A stretch of 64,000 nucleotides of DNA from assembly GCF_947500325.1 (NCBI RefSeq), contig NZ_CANMRQ010000005.1, positions 62,001 through 126,000 of the forward strand, in the 5' to 3' direction. The stretch is from an uncultured Lacinutrix sp. Lineage in GTDB: Bacteria; Bacteroidota; Bacteroidia; Flavobacteriales; Flavobacteriaceae. Every line of letters begins with the position of its first letter. Position 1 is the first letter of the stretch. The translations under genes were made by a program, and so were the position numbers. The notes under the pieces were generated by a model. It was given only the letters and a program-made list of their open reading frames with translations. It had not been told where the DNA came from and ran no database searches. Shown one piece after another: positions 26,303-34,611 of this stretch.

Positions 26303-27199
26303 CTATTTAGTAATATTTAATGCTTTTGCAGTTGCAAAAGGTCTGTCTGTAGCAAAAACATCTATTCCTTTTTCTCTCCATACTTTATATGGTACATCTC
26401 CTTTTGTTTTTGCTTGTTTATCTAAGTTCCCTAAAGTTCCTAAAATAGTTTTAATACCATGAGATTGTACTTTTTTGTAAAACTCATTAGGAGCTAATCT
26501 TGTTCCTGTAAAAGCCAACATGTTTTCTGTAGGAATATTAGAATGCAATAACCAATCTAATTCCTTTTCATTTCTTGCAGATACCGATAATAATAACTCA
26601 GGTGCTAACTTATATGCAGCTTGGGCTTGTTTTATATCATAAGTAATTATTAGACAAACATCTTCTGCTTTTTCTGCCTTAATAGCTTGTATTACTTCAG
26701 TCACGGCAACACTACGTTTAATATCCACCGTTAGCACTACATTATTTGATTTTGCCCATTTTAGAACCTCTGTAAACAAAGGAATCTTAAAGGTTGTTTC
26801 ATTACCATAATCATCTTCAAGATTAAAAACATTTAATTCTTGATACGTATAATCTATTAACTTTCCAGTTCCTGTTGTTGTTCTTTCTAAACTATTATCA
26901 TGTAATAATACTAGTTTATTATCTTTTGTTTTTGCTACATCAATTTCATAGATAGCTGGAATACTATCATTAACATACTGCAATGTTTCTAAACAGTTTT
27001 CTGGGTAGTTCTTAATACTTTTCCCACCACGATGCACACTTATAATTGGTGCAGCTTTTGGATTATATTTAAAAACTTCTATTAAAGCAGATTTTTTAAT
27101 GTTTTGTATTTTGGTTTCAGTTGAAACCACGGTATTAGAAACCTCCTTCTTGCAAGACGCAAATAGAGCTATTAATAGTATATAATATAAATACTTCAT
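26303..27199 (-). CDS. Glycerophosphodiester phosphodiesterase lipoprotein
   Basis: The 298-residue protein has a lipoprotein signal (YILLIALFASC, Cys 16) and a GDPD TIM barrel. The catalytic motifs are HRGG (about 56), ENCLET, the metal-binding EIDVAKTKDN and LLHDNSLERTT. GDPD enzymes hydrolyse glycerophosphodiesters to glycerol 3-phosphate and an alcohol. As a lipoprotein it should act in the periplasm or at the outer membrane, scavenging phospholipid head groups. Confidence 0.92.
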   Translation of the reverse strand: MKYLYYILLIALFASCKKEVSNTVVSTETKIQNIKKSALIEVFKYNPKAAPIISVHRGGKSIKNYPENCLETLQYVNDSIPAIYEIDVAKTKDNKLVLLHDNSLERTTTGTGKLIDYTYQELNVFNLEDDYGNETTFKIPLFTEVLKWAKSNNVVLTVDIKRSVAVTEVIQAIKAEKAEDVCLIITYDIKQAQAAYKLAPELLLSVSARNEKELDWLLHSNIPTENMLAFTGTRLAPNEFYKKVQSHGIKTILGTLGNLDKQAKTKGDVPYKVWREKGIDVFATDRPFATAKALNITK

Positions 27200-27238
27200 A
27201 ATTAGTTTTTCCGCGACAGCGAAATAATATTAATTAAA

Positions 27239-27271
27239 AAAACCGTTTAGAGTAGAGCTCCAAACGGTTTT
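27239..27271 (-). terminator. Terminator of the rpsF-rpsR-rplI operon
   Basis: A 14-bp stem with one G-U pair (27239-27252 with 27258-27271; AAACGG/CCGTTT core) and loop TAGAG, 20 bases after rplI. In the minus direction it is followed by a T-run. Confidence 0.85.
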
Positions 27272-27291
27272 AATATTGTATTGATTAAAGA

Positions 27292-27741
27292 TTAAGCTTG
27301 CGCTACAACTTCAAACTGAATGTCTGCAGATACTTCTCTATGTAAACGTACAGAAGCATCATACTTCCCTAAACGCTTAACATTTCCACCTACCACTGAG
27401 ATGAATTTCTTATCTATAGAGTGACCAGCTTTTTCTAAAGCTTCTGCAACATTAATGTTGTTTACAGAACCAAATAACTTGTCTCCTTGACCAGTTTTTG
27501 AAGCGATCTTAATTTCTAATGCTTTGATAGCTTCAGCAGTTGCTGTAGCATCTTCGATTTCTTTCTTTTCTTTAAATGCACGTTGCTTTAAGTTTTCAGC
27601 TAAAACTTTCTTTGCAGAAGTTGTTGCCAATACAGCGTGACCTGAAGGAATTAAAAAGTTTCTACCATAACCGTTCTTAACCGTTACAACATCGTCTTTA
27701 AATCCTAAATTTTCAACGTCTTGTTTTAATATAAGTTCCAT
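27292..27741 (-). CDS. rplI: 50S ribosomal protein L9
   Basis: The 149-residue protein has the L9 N-terminal domain MELILKQDVENLGFKDDVV with the signature GYGRNFLIPSGHAV, a long connecting helix (about 40-75) and a C-terminal domain. It is the last gene of rpsF-rpsR-rplI, a conserved bacterial order, and is followed by a terminator. Confidence 0.98.
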   Translation of the reverse strand: MELILKQDVENLGFKDDVVTVKNGYGRNFLIPSGHAVLATTSAKKVLAENLKQRAFKEKKEIEDATATAEAIKALEIKIASKTGQGDKLFGSVNNINVAEALEKAGHSIDKKFISVVGGNVKRLGKYDASVRLHREVSADIQFEVVAQA

Positions 27742-27754
27742 TGTTATGATAATT

Positions 27755-28051
27755 TTATTTTAATAAATCTGTTACGTATGGTAATAACGCTAAGTGACGC
27801 GCTCTTTTTACTGCTACAGATACTTTTCTTTGATACTTTAAAGATGTTCCTGTTAAACGTCTTGGTAAAATTTTGCCTTGTTCGTTAATAAAACCTAATA
27901 ACCAATCTGCATCTTTATAATCTACATACTTGATTCCAGATTTTTTGAAACGGCAATACTTTTTATTCTTGCTCGTATCTATATTTAAAGGCGTTAAATA
28001 TCTAATTTCGCCTTCTTTCTTTCCTTTTGCTTGTTGTTCTATAGATGCCAT
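27755..28051 (-). CDS. rpsR: 30S ribosomal protein S18
   Basis: The 98-residue protein has the S18 core [40 protein letters not shown] and [11 protein letters not shown]. It binds with S6 on the platform of the small subunit, which matches rpsF lying 2 bases upstream. Confidence 0.98.
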   Translation of the reverse strand: MASIEQQAKGKKEGEIRYLTPLNIDTSKNKKYCRFKKSGIKYVDYKDADWLLGFINEQGKILPRRLTGTSLKYQRKVSVAVKRARHLALLPYVTDLLK

Positions 28052-28053
28052 AA

Positions 28054-28392
28054 TTACGCTTTTTGTTTTAATTTAGCTCTTCTTCTTTCTGCCCACGAAA
28101 TCGCGTGCTTGTCTAAAGAGACAGTTAAGTAACGCATAAAACGCTCATCACGTCTAAACTCTACTTCTAAAGGGTTAATGTGTTCACCGTCTACAGTGTA
28201 CTCAAATAAGTGGTAAAATCCACTTTTTTTGTTTTGAATTGGGTAAGCTAATTTTTTTAAGCCCCAATCTTCTTTGGCTACCATCTTTGCTCCTCTTGAA
28301 GTAAGAAATTCTTCGTATTTCTTTACTGTTTCCTTTATCTGAGTTTCAGATAAAACGGGATTTAAGATGAAAACAGTTTCATAATGATTCAT
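28054..28392 (-). CDS. rpsF: 30S ribosomal protein S6
   Basis: The 112-residue protein has the S6 motifs [36 protein letters not shown] and [12 protein letters not shown]. It is the first gene of the operon and has a good promoter just upstream. Confidence 0.98.
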   Translation of the reverse strand: MNHYETVFILNPVLSETQIKETVKKYEEFLTSRGAKMVAKEDWGLKKLAYPIQNKKSGFYHLFEYTVDGEHINPLEVEFRRDERFMRYLTVSLDKHAISWAERRRAKLKQKA

Positions 28393-28424
28393 AAAAATCT
28401 ATTTTATTGTGTTAAAAATGAGTG

Positions 28425-28455
28425 CAAAAATAACTCTTTTTATTAAACCTCACAA
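28425..28455 (-). promoter_or_regulatory. Promoter of rpsF operon
   Basis: On the minus strand TTG (28455-28453) and TATTTTTG (28432-28425) are separated by 20 bases, a good match to the Bacteroidota consensus. The start codon is about 33 bases downstream. Confidence 0.7.
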
Positions 28456-28602
28456 TAAATAAATAGCATTTTTACACTAATTTTAATCCGTTCAATTAAG
28501 ACTATAGAAAATGTTAAAATTTACATTTTAGCGGTGTTTTTTGGTTTTAATCCGAATTTTTTGTAACATTGTCGATAAATAAACCCAAATAACCAAAACG
28601 CT

Positions 28603-29298
28603 ATGTTTTTAAATTGTGTAGTAGTTGATGACTCAGCAATACAAAGATTATCTATAGTTAAGCTTATTGAAAATAACAGTTCGCTTAATCTAGTTGCAGA
28701 ATACAGCAGCGCATTAGAAACTAAAAATGGATTGAACACTCATAAAGTGGATCTTATATTTTTAGATATAGAAATGCCTGTATTAAATGGTTTTGAACTT
28801 TTAGATGTATTAAATAATAAGCCTCAAATTATTTTTGTTACAGGTAAAACAGAATATGCATTTAAAGCTTTTAATTACGACGCTACAGATTATCTACAAA
28901 AACCAATTACTCGCGAACGTTTTAATCAAGCTGTTGATAAAGCTGTAGAACAACACAAACTTAAGTTAGACTTTAACGAAGTTGAAGGTGAGCATATATT
29001 TGTAAAAAGTAATCTTAAAAAACGTAAAGTATATATTAGGGATATTAAATGGATTGAAGCTCTTGGTGACTATGTAAAATTAGTAACTGAAGATACTTCT
29101 CTTGTTGTATTATCTACAATGAAAGCTTTTGAAGGGGAATTACCAGAAGGGAAATTTTTAAGAATTCATAAATCCTACATTGTAAATTTAGATAAAGTAG
29201 ATCGATTTAACAGTAAAAATGTTGAAGTTGGGTCTTACGAAATACCATTAAGTAGAAATAAAAAGACATTGCTTGTTGATGCTTTAAATAATATCTAA
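28603..29298 (+). CDS. LytTR-family response regulator
   Basis: The 231-residue protein has a receiver domain (1-120) with acidic pocket DD at 9-10, phospho-acceptor Asp 55 in LIFLDIEMPVLNGFE and Lys 100 in YLQKP. A LytTR DNA-binding domain follows (about 130-228; IFVKSNLKKRKVYI, IHKSYIVNLDKV). LytTR regulators bind paired direct repeats about 21 bp apart. No sensor kinase is adjacent, so the partner must lie elsewhere. It is divergent from rpsF and ends in a strong terminator. Confidence 0.95.
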   Translation: MFLNCVVVDDSAIQRLSIVKLIENNSSLNLVAEYSSALETKNGLNTHKVDLIFLDIEMPVLNGFELLDVLNNKPQIIFVTGKTEYAFKAFNYDATDYLQKPITRERFNQAVDKAVEQHKLKLDFNEVEGEHIFVKSNLKKRKVYIRDIKWIEALGDYVKLVTEDTSLVVLSTMKAFEGELPEGKFLRIHKSYIVNLDKVDRFNSKNVEVGSYEIPLSRNKKTLLVDALNNI

Positions 29299-29315
29299 TA
29301 AAAATTATTTATAAT

Positions 29316-29349
29316 AAAAAAGGCCAACTTATATAAGTTGGCCTTTTTT
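29316..29349. terminator. Bidirectional intrinsic terminator
   Basis: A perfect 16-bp stem (29316-29331 with 29334-29349; GGCCAACTTA core) with a 2-base loop, between the convergent LytTR and anti-sigma-like genes. Confidence 0.9.
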
Positions 29350-29351
29350 AT

Positions 29352-30164
29352 TTAGTTATACTTTAATTCTTCAATCTTATCTAGTAATTCTTTTGCTTGC
29401 TCTTTTTTAAAATAAGACTCTTGAATTATTTTGTTTAGTACACTTTTAGCTTCAGAAAGCTTATTTGCCTTCACATATAATAAGCTTTTATACCAGAATC
29501 CTTTTTCGGCATCAATTAAATTAGTATTAATTAATTCGTTTAATATAATTTCTGCCTCATTATACTCTTTTAGTTCTATATGTGATACTGCTTTGTATAT
29601 ATATAATGAACTATAGTCCTTTTCTTTCTCTAAACTTTTATTAAAAAGATTAAGGGCTTTTCTATATTCCTTCTTTTTAAATTCCTTTTCTGCTACAACT
29701 AATTCTTTTTCTAAGGCATCTTCACCTCTACTTCTAAAAGAAACCAACTCTTCTTTATGTATATATTCTGCATAAAGCTCATTTGTACTTAAAGAGGTAT
29801 TAGAAACAAAAAAGTTAATTACTAAGAGTAATAATACAATTGCAGCTGCACCAGTAAAAAGCATTAAAACTCGTTTACTATTTTTTTCCTTACGTTTTAA
29901 TAATACTTTTTTAATTTCATTTTTTAATTTTTGGGTTTGTTCATCTTTAAACAAATTGTCATACTCTTCTAGTTCTTTTGTATTTTCATTAGCTACAAAA
30001 TTCCAGTCTTTTTGATTTAATCCTTCAGAAATCTGTTTTTCTAGATTATACATCTCCCTGAAAGTTTCATCATTATTAATTCTTTTTAGGAAATTTTCTC
30101 TTTCTTCCTCAGATAATTCATTTCTTAAAAAGCGTTCTATTAGTATGTCTTCTTCTAAACTCAT
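29352..30164 (-). CDS. Anti-sigma-like membrane protein with periplasmic TPR
   Basis: The 270-residue protein has an N-terminal acidic helical segment, LIERFLRNELSEEERENFLK, typical of cytosolic anti-sigma domains in Bacteroidota. A single membrane helix (about 100-122; LMLFTGAAAIVLLLLVINFF) follows, then TPR-like helical repeats (about 150-265; YSSLYIYKAVSHIELKEYNE). It lies two bases after the ECF sigma gene, so it is likely the membrane regulator that sequesters that sigma factor. The TPR part would sense or bind a periplasmic partner. No zinc-binding anti-sigma motif is seen. Confidence 0.8.
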   Translation of the reverse strand: MSLEEDILIERFLRNELSEEERENFLKRINNDETFREMYNLEKQISEGLNQKDWNFVANENTKELEEYDNLFKDEQTQKLKNEIKKVLLKRKEKNSKRVLMLFTGAAAIVLLLLVINFFVSNTSLSTNELYAEYIHKEELVSFRSRGEDALEKELVVAEKEFKKKEYRKALNLFNKSLEKEKDYSSLYIYKAVSHIELKEYNEAEIILNELINTNLIDAEKGFWYKSLLYVKANKLSEAKSVLNKIIQESYFKKEQAKELLDKIEELKYN

Positions 30165-30166
30165 AT

Positions 30167-30718
30167 TTAAATTAATGATCTAAATCTTATATCATTTTTA
30201 ATTAATTCGGTCAACTTCTTTTTACATTTAAAAACACGTTGCCGTACAACAGATTCAGAATTATACTCAGTATTTTCAACTATCTCACTATATGGCATTC
30301 TAGCAAAAAAAAGATTTAAAATCTCCTTACAATTAGTAGAAATTTCATTTAATTTTTCAACAAATAATTCTTGCCTTTTTTGCTCTATAAGTGCTAAAGA
30401 ATTATCTCTATAATCACTCACTAGTTCAACAAACTCTTTATTTGTTACCCGTTTTTTATAACTATTTAATTCTCTTCTCCACAAATTTTTACAAACAGTA
30501 AAAAAATAAGCATCAAAACTACTATTAATTGAAATACCTTCTTTTCTATGACGAACAGAAATTTGCAATAATGCTTTTTGAAAAATATCCTCAGCATCTT
30601 GCTCATTTCCTTTATTTTGAAGTATAAATTTTCTTACTAAGTAAAAATTTGTTTCATATATTTTTGCTATAGTTTTCGAATCTCCTTTTACTAGCGCATT
30701 TAAAAAACTCTCTTCCAT
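30167..30718 (-). CDS. ECF-type RNA polymerase sigma factor
   Basis: The 183-residue protein has sigma region 2 (KGNEQDAEDIFQKALLQISV, AYFFTVCKNLWRREL) and region 4 with a helix-turn-helix (LNLFFARMPYSEIVENTEY ... RQRVFKCKKKL). Region 3 is absent, as in ECF sigmas. It directs RNA polymerase to a specific regulon. It is divergent from the CHAT/peptide-export genes, with the anti-sigma-like gene downstream, so those genes are candidate targets. Confidence 0.92.
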   Translation of the reverse strand: MEESFLNALVKGDSKTIAKIYETNFYLVRKFILQNKGNEQDAEDIFQKALLQISVRHRKEGISINSSFDAYFFTVCKNLWRRELNSYKKRVTNKEFVELVSDYRDNSLALIEQKRQELFVEKLNEISTNCKEILNLFFARMPYSEIVENTEYNSESVVRQRVFKCKKKLTELIKNDIRFRSLI

Positions 30719-30727
30719 TTATTAAAA

Positions 30728-30759
30728 TTGATAAGCAAAAATAAAATTTTATACTTTCG
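30728..30759 (+). promoter_or_regulatory. Putative promoter of the CHAT/peptide-export gene array
   Basis: TTG (30728-30730), 21-base spacer, TACTTTCG (30752-30759), a variant of the Bacteroidota -7 box. CATGGG occurs at 30760-30765 and again at 30788-30793, around the predicted transcript start. An ECF-specific promoter cannot be excluded. Confidence 0.45.
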
Positions 30760-30813
30760 CATGGGTAACATTATACTTTTTTATGAACATGGGAAAAAAT
30801 AAAACATAAAAAC

Positions 30814-31281
30814 ATGAAAAAACAGACTCTAATTAAACTAGTGCTTATCTCTTTAGTAACTATTTTATCAAGTGGTTTTACCATTATAGATAAAAGTTTA
30901 TTAAATAATAAAACTAATATTAACAGTATAAGTGAATATACTGATGAAATATTAGTATCCTATCCACCTGGATCTAATATCACAGATATTAGAAACTGTA
31001 TTATTAATAGTTTTAATGGTCAAATATTACAAATTACACCATGCCCATCTAACCCCAATATAGAAACATTAAAATTTTTCAACCTTTTGTTTCAAAAAGG
31101 AGATACTAATGGGGTTTATGATGGTACAGATACTGATAGAAAAGGGTTTCTAAATTCAAATGCAATGTATGTTAGTCAACAACAAATATTAGATACAATG
31201 GCCAATTGCAATGCATTTATATTTGCTTATTATGGAAACCAAGACTGTGGTAGTTTTGGTGCATTTCAGAGTGGCTTTTAA
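30814..31281 (+). CDS. Small secreted four-cysteine protein, paralogue 1
   Basis: I do not recognise a named family. The 155-residue protein has a signal peptide (about 1-24) and then DEILVSYPPGSNITDIRNCI, QILQITPCPSNPNIETLKF and a C-terminal ANCNAFIFAYYGNQDCGSFG. Cysteines are 62, 77, 132 and 145, all conserved in the next gene. The DEILVSYPPG...IETLKF part recalls the small propeptide-like domains at the start of some Bacteroidota peptidases. Its position between a sigma factor and a CHAT protein suggests a substrate, inhibitor or secreted effector of that system; this is inference. Confidence 0.75.
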   Translation: MKKQTLIKLVLISLVTILSSGFTIIDKSLLNNKTNINSISEYTDEILVSYPPGSNITDIRNCIINSFNGQILQITPCPSNPNIETLKFFNLLFQKGDTNGVYDGTDTDRKGFLNSNAMYVSQQQILDTMANCNAFIFAYYGNQDCGSFGAFQSGF

Positions 31282-31352
31282 TTTTTTTTAATGATAGAAA
31301 ACTAAATTTCACTTTTTTTACTATGACATTCACACACATAAATAAAAAGATT

Positions 31353-31811
31353 ATGAAAAAGAGTATTTTAATTAAACTAATGCTAATTTTTATAGCTGCT
31401 TTTATATCAAGTAGTTATACTAAAAATAACAAAAACTTATTAAATAATAATATTAATGGAGATTATACTGATGAAATAGTTGTATCCTATCCTCCTGGAT
31501 CTAATATTACTAATATTAGAAACTGTATTAGTAAAAATTTTAATGCTCAAATATTACAAATCACACCATGCCCTTCTAACCCTAATATAGAAACATTAAA
31601 GTTTTACAATGTTTTGTTTCCTAAAGAAGATACTAATGGGGTTTATGATGGTCAAGATCCAGATCAAGAAGCACCGCCGCCTTATTTATATGCAACTTAT
31701 ATTAGTCAACAACAAATATTAAATACAATGGCTAATTGTAATGCTTTTATATTTGCATATTCTGGAAACCAAGACTGTGGTAGTTTTGGAGCTTTTCAAA
31801 GCGGTTTTTAA
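31353..31811 (+). CDS. Small secreted four-cysteine protein, paralogue 2
   Basis: From the ATG at 31353 (chosen because MKKSILIKLMLIF aligns with the paralogue's start; an in-frame ATG at 31323 would add ten residues before the signal peptide) this is 152 residues. It matches the preceding gene over most of its length: YTDEIVVSYPPGSNITNIRN, QILQITPCPSNPNIETLKF, QQQILNTMANCNAF and GNQDCGSFGAFQSGF. The variable stretch lies between DTNGVYDG and YISQQQ. It is a tandem duplication with conserved cysteines, hence probably disulfide-bonded outside the cytosol. Confidence 0.75.
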   Translation: MKKSILIKLMLIFIAAFISSSYTKNNKNLLNNNINGDYTDEIVVSYPPGSNITNIRNCISKNFNAQILQITPCPSNPNIETLKFYNVLFPKEDTNGVYDGQDPDQEAPPPYLYATYISQQQILNTMANCNAFIFAYSGNQDCGSFGAFQSGF

Positions 31812-31857
31812 ATTCGTTATTAACACATAAATTTAATTTTTAATAATATTATATATT

Positions 31858-34569
31858 GTGAGATATAGCTATCCACTTTTTGTTTTACTTTTTGTATTTG
31901 GTTTTAAAGAAGCAAAAGCTCAATACAATAGTAAAGACATTATAATTTTAGATAAACAAAAAGAACTTAATGAAAAAAGAGTGGATAGTATATTATATAC
32001 TATTACTAATAAAGATTCCTTATATGCACAAATAGCGCATAATTTCTCTTACTTCTTTTACAAACAAAAAAAAGAATATAATCTAGCTATTAAATATGGT
32101 ATTATTGAAGTAAATACATTAGATAATTTAAAAATAAAAAATGAAAATCATACTAATGCGTTATATAATATAGGTAAATTCTATTTTATTAAGAATCAGT
32201 ATGAAAATGCTATCGCCTATTACAAAAAAGCAATAAAGTCAAACGCTTTTCCTCTTAAAGTAGCTCAGTCTTATTGCATGTTAGGTGAATGTTATTTTAG
32301 AAAAGGGGACTATTATAAATCTATTAACCACTATACAAAAGGCATATCTTTATTAGAAAAACTTAATAGCTATAAAACTACTTTAATTGCCAAATGCAAT
32401 AATTTATCTAGAGTATGTAATAAAATGGATACTCCTAAAAGCACAAAAATTGGACTATTTTACTTAAATAAAGCAGATAGTATTATAAAAAACACTTCAA
32501 ATCTTAAAGTTGACGATCGCTCTGTATATTCTTTAAACGTAGGATTTGCTAATTTATATGCTTTAAAACATCAATATAATTTAAAAAAAGCTAAACATTA
32601 TTATTTAAAAAACCTTAATAAAGCTACTAAAGAAAAAAACGATAAAATGATTGCTAATTCCTGTTTAAATATAGGAGAGTTATATTTAAAATCTAAAAAT
32701 GATAGCTGTATTTATTTTTTTAAAAAAAGTATAAAATATGATTCTATAAATAAAATAGACATATATGAAACTTATAGGAATACAGCTAATTACTATATAA
32801 GTAAAAATAAATTCCAGAAAGCTCTAATAGATATAGAAAAGTCTTTGGCTTATAGTTTTAATGTTAAAAATTATAATGCTATTAATAACTTATCTTCAAA
32901 ACAGATATTAAACATTGGAGATAAAATTAGTATCGTTGGAGCATTAAGAACTAGAACAGAAACCCTTATACATTTATACAATTCTACAAAAAACAAAGAG
33001 TTTCTATATAAAGCAATCAATATAGTAAACTTTAACGATAAACTAGTTGAACTTCTTTTAAATCATAGTAATGAAATAGATACTAAGTTACTTTGGAGAA
33101 ATGAAACTTCTAAAACTTATATCTTAGGTGTAAAAGCTGCTTATATACTACAAGATGAAGTAACCATGCATAATTTCATGGAAAAAAATAGAGCTTTATT
33201 ATTAATACAAAGTATAAAACAAAATATTTCGCAACTATCACTACCTATAAATTTAGCAAACAAAAGAATAGAACTTAAAGAAAGAATTTTAAAACTTGAG
33301 GATATTATCGATAAAAATCAAGGCTCAAATTCGTATTCGAAAGCAAAAGATTCTTTATTTAATTTAAAAGAGAAATATGCTGTATTTAATGATTCTATAA
33401 GTAAAATACATCCAAATTATTTTAATAATAATTTAAAACCAACATCACTAGAAGATGTTAAAAGCAATCTTGATAATTCCTCTATTATTGTATCTTACAT
33501 TTCTAATACTATAAACACAGAAGAAACTGCCTTCTATGGATTAATTATTTCTAATAAAAATCAATATTCCTTTGAGGTTAAAAACGTTAATAGCCTACTT
33601 AAAAATGCAATTACATTTAAAAACTTAATTTCTAAACCTCTTAAAACAAAAAAAGAATTAGATTCGTTTAAAAAAACAGCATATAACCTCTATAATCAAC
33701 TTTTCCCAGGAGATAGCTTAAAACAAATAATAAAAAACAAGCATTTAGTTATCATTCCTGGCACTATATTCCAAAATATTCCTTTTGAAGCTTTAAATGT
33801 TGATAAAAACGCTCTTAAATACTTAATTGAAGAAAACGACATTAGTTACACCTATTCTATGTCTTTTTCAGATAAGAATAATGAAGTCGTAAGAAATACC
33901 ACTAAAGATTTTGTTGGTTTCTCTCCTGTTGAATTCGAAAATAAAAACCTAATAACTCTAGACAACACGGAAGAAGAAGTAGTAGCAATAAATGATATTT
34001 TAGATGGAGAAATATACACTCATAAAAAATCAAGTAAAAAAACATTTATAGAAAGCGGATTAAATTCAAAAATTATTCATTTAGCTACACATGCAAATTC
34101 TTCACAAAAACCAGAAATATACTTTACTAGAGACACTTTAAAATTACATGAACTCTACACATTAAGAAATAATGCAGACTTAGTTGTTTTAAGTGCCTGC
34201 GAAACAAATTTAGGTGCTATAAAAAAAGGTGAAGGTGTTTTTAGTTTAGCTAGAGGTTTCTTCTATTCAGGTTCAAATGCAGTAGTCTCATCTCTATGGA
34301 ATGTAAATGATACTTCGACTTCTTTTTTAATGAAAAATTTTTATGAAAATTTAAAAAATAAACAATCTAAAGTTAAAGCATTAAATAATGCAAAAAGGCA
34401 ATATTTAAGCGAGCACAAATTATCTGAAAAATCCCCATATTACTGGGCTTCTTTTATTTTAATTGGAGACACAGATAAAACATTTCATAATAACTATTAC
34501 TTACTTTATCTCTTAGGGTTTATAATACTTCTCATTTTATTTTCATTTTTTTTCAAAAATAAAGGGTAA
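31858..34569 (+). CDS. TPR-CHAT protein, exported and membrane-anchored
   Basis: The 903-residue protein starts at GTG. It has a signal peptide (1-21, ending AKAQ), multiple TPR helical repeats (about 40-370), a helical linker and a C-terminal CHAT domain (about 590-870). The caspase-like dyad is His 745 in HLATHANSS and Cys 781 in VLSACETNLG. A hydrophobic helix at 881-899 precedes a short basic tail. CHAT domains are caspase-related proteases or scaffolds. Topology suggests the TPR and CHAT parts face the periplasm. It follows the two small secreted proteins in one transcript direction. Confidence 0.9.
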   Translation: MRYSYPLFVLLFVFGFKEAKAQYNSKDIIILDKQKELNEKRVDSILYTITNKDSLYAQIAHNFSYFFYKQKKEYNLAIKYGIIEVNTLDNLKIKNENHTNALYNIGKFYFIKNQYENAIAYYKKAIKSNAFPLKVAQSYCMLGECYFRKGDYYKSINHYTKGISLLEKLNSYKTTLIAKCNNLSRVCNKMDTPKSTKIGLFYLNKADSIIKNTSNLKVDDRSVYSLNVGFANLYALKHQYNLKKAKHYYLKNLNKATKEKNDKMIANSCLNIGELYLKSKNDSCIYFFKKSIKYDSINKIDIYETYRNTANYYISKNKFQKALIDIEKSLAYSFNVKNYNAINNLSSKQILNIGDKISIVGALRTRTETLIHLYNSTKNKEFLYKAINIVNFNDKLVELLLNHSNEIDTKLLWRNETSKTYILGVKAAYILQDEVTMHNFMEKNRALLLIQSIKQNISQLSLPINLANKRIELKERILKLEDIIDKNQGSNSYSKAKDSLFNLKEKYAVFNDSISKIHPNYFNNNLKPTSLEDVKSNLDNSSIIVSYISNTINTEETAFYGLIISNKNQYSFEVKNVNSLLKNAITFKNLISKPLKTKKELDSFKKTAYNLYNQLFPGDSLKQIIKNKHLVIIPGTIFQNIPFEALNVDKNALKYLIEENDISYTYSMSFSDKNNEVVRNTTKDFVGFSPVEFENKNLITLDNTEEEVVAINDILDGEIYTHKKSSKKTFIESGLNSKIIHLATHANSSQKPEIYFTRDTLKLHELYTLRNNADLVVLSACETNLGAIKKGEGVFSLARGFFYSGSNAVVSSLWNVNDTSTSFLMKNFYENLKNKQSKVKALNNAKRQYLSEHKLSEKSPYYWASFILIGDTDKTFHNNYYLLYLLGFIILLILFSFFFKNKG

Positions 34570-34611
34570 CAAACTTACAATTATTGAACAGGTCGGAAAA
34601 ATAATCAAATT

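Noticed and set aside
28521-28739. Minus-strand open frame opposite the LytTR gene start
   Set aside because: It overlaps the receiver domain coding region on the other strand and has no recognisable protein features.
29352-34569. Type III-E CRISPR-like TPR-CHAT/sigma system
   Set aside because: The CHAT protein is predicted to be exported, and no CRISPR array, gRAMP or Csx30-like gene is present. Only a loose analogy remains.
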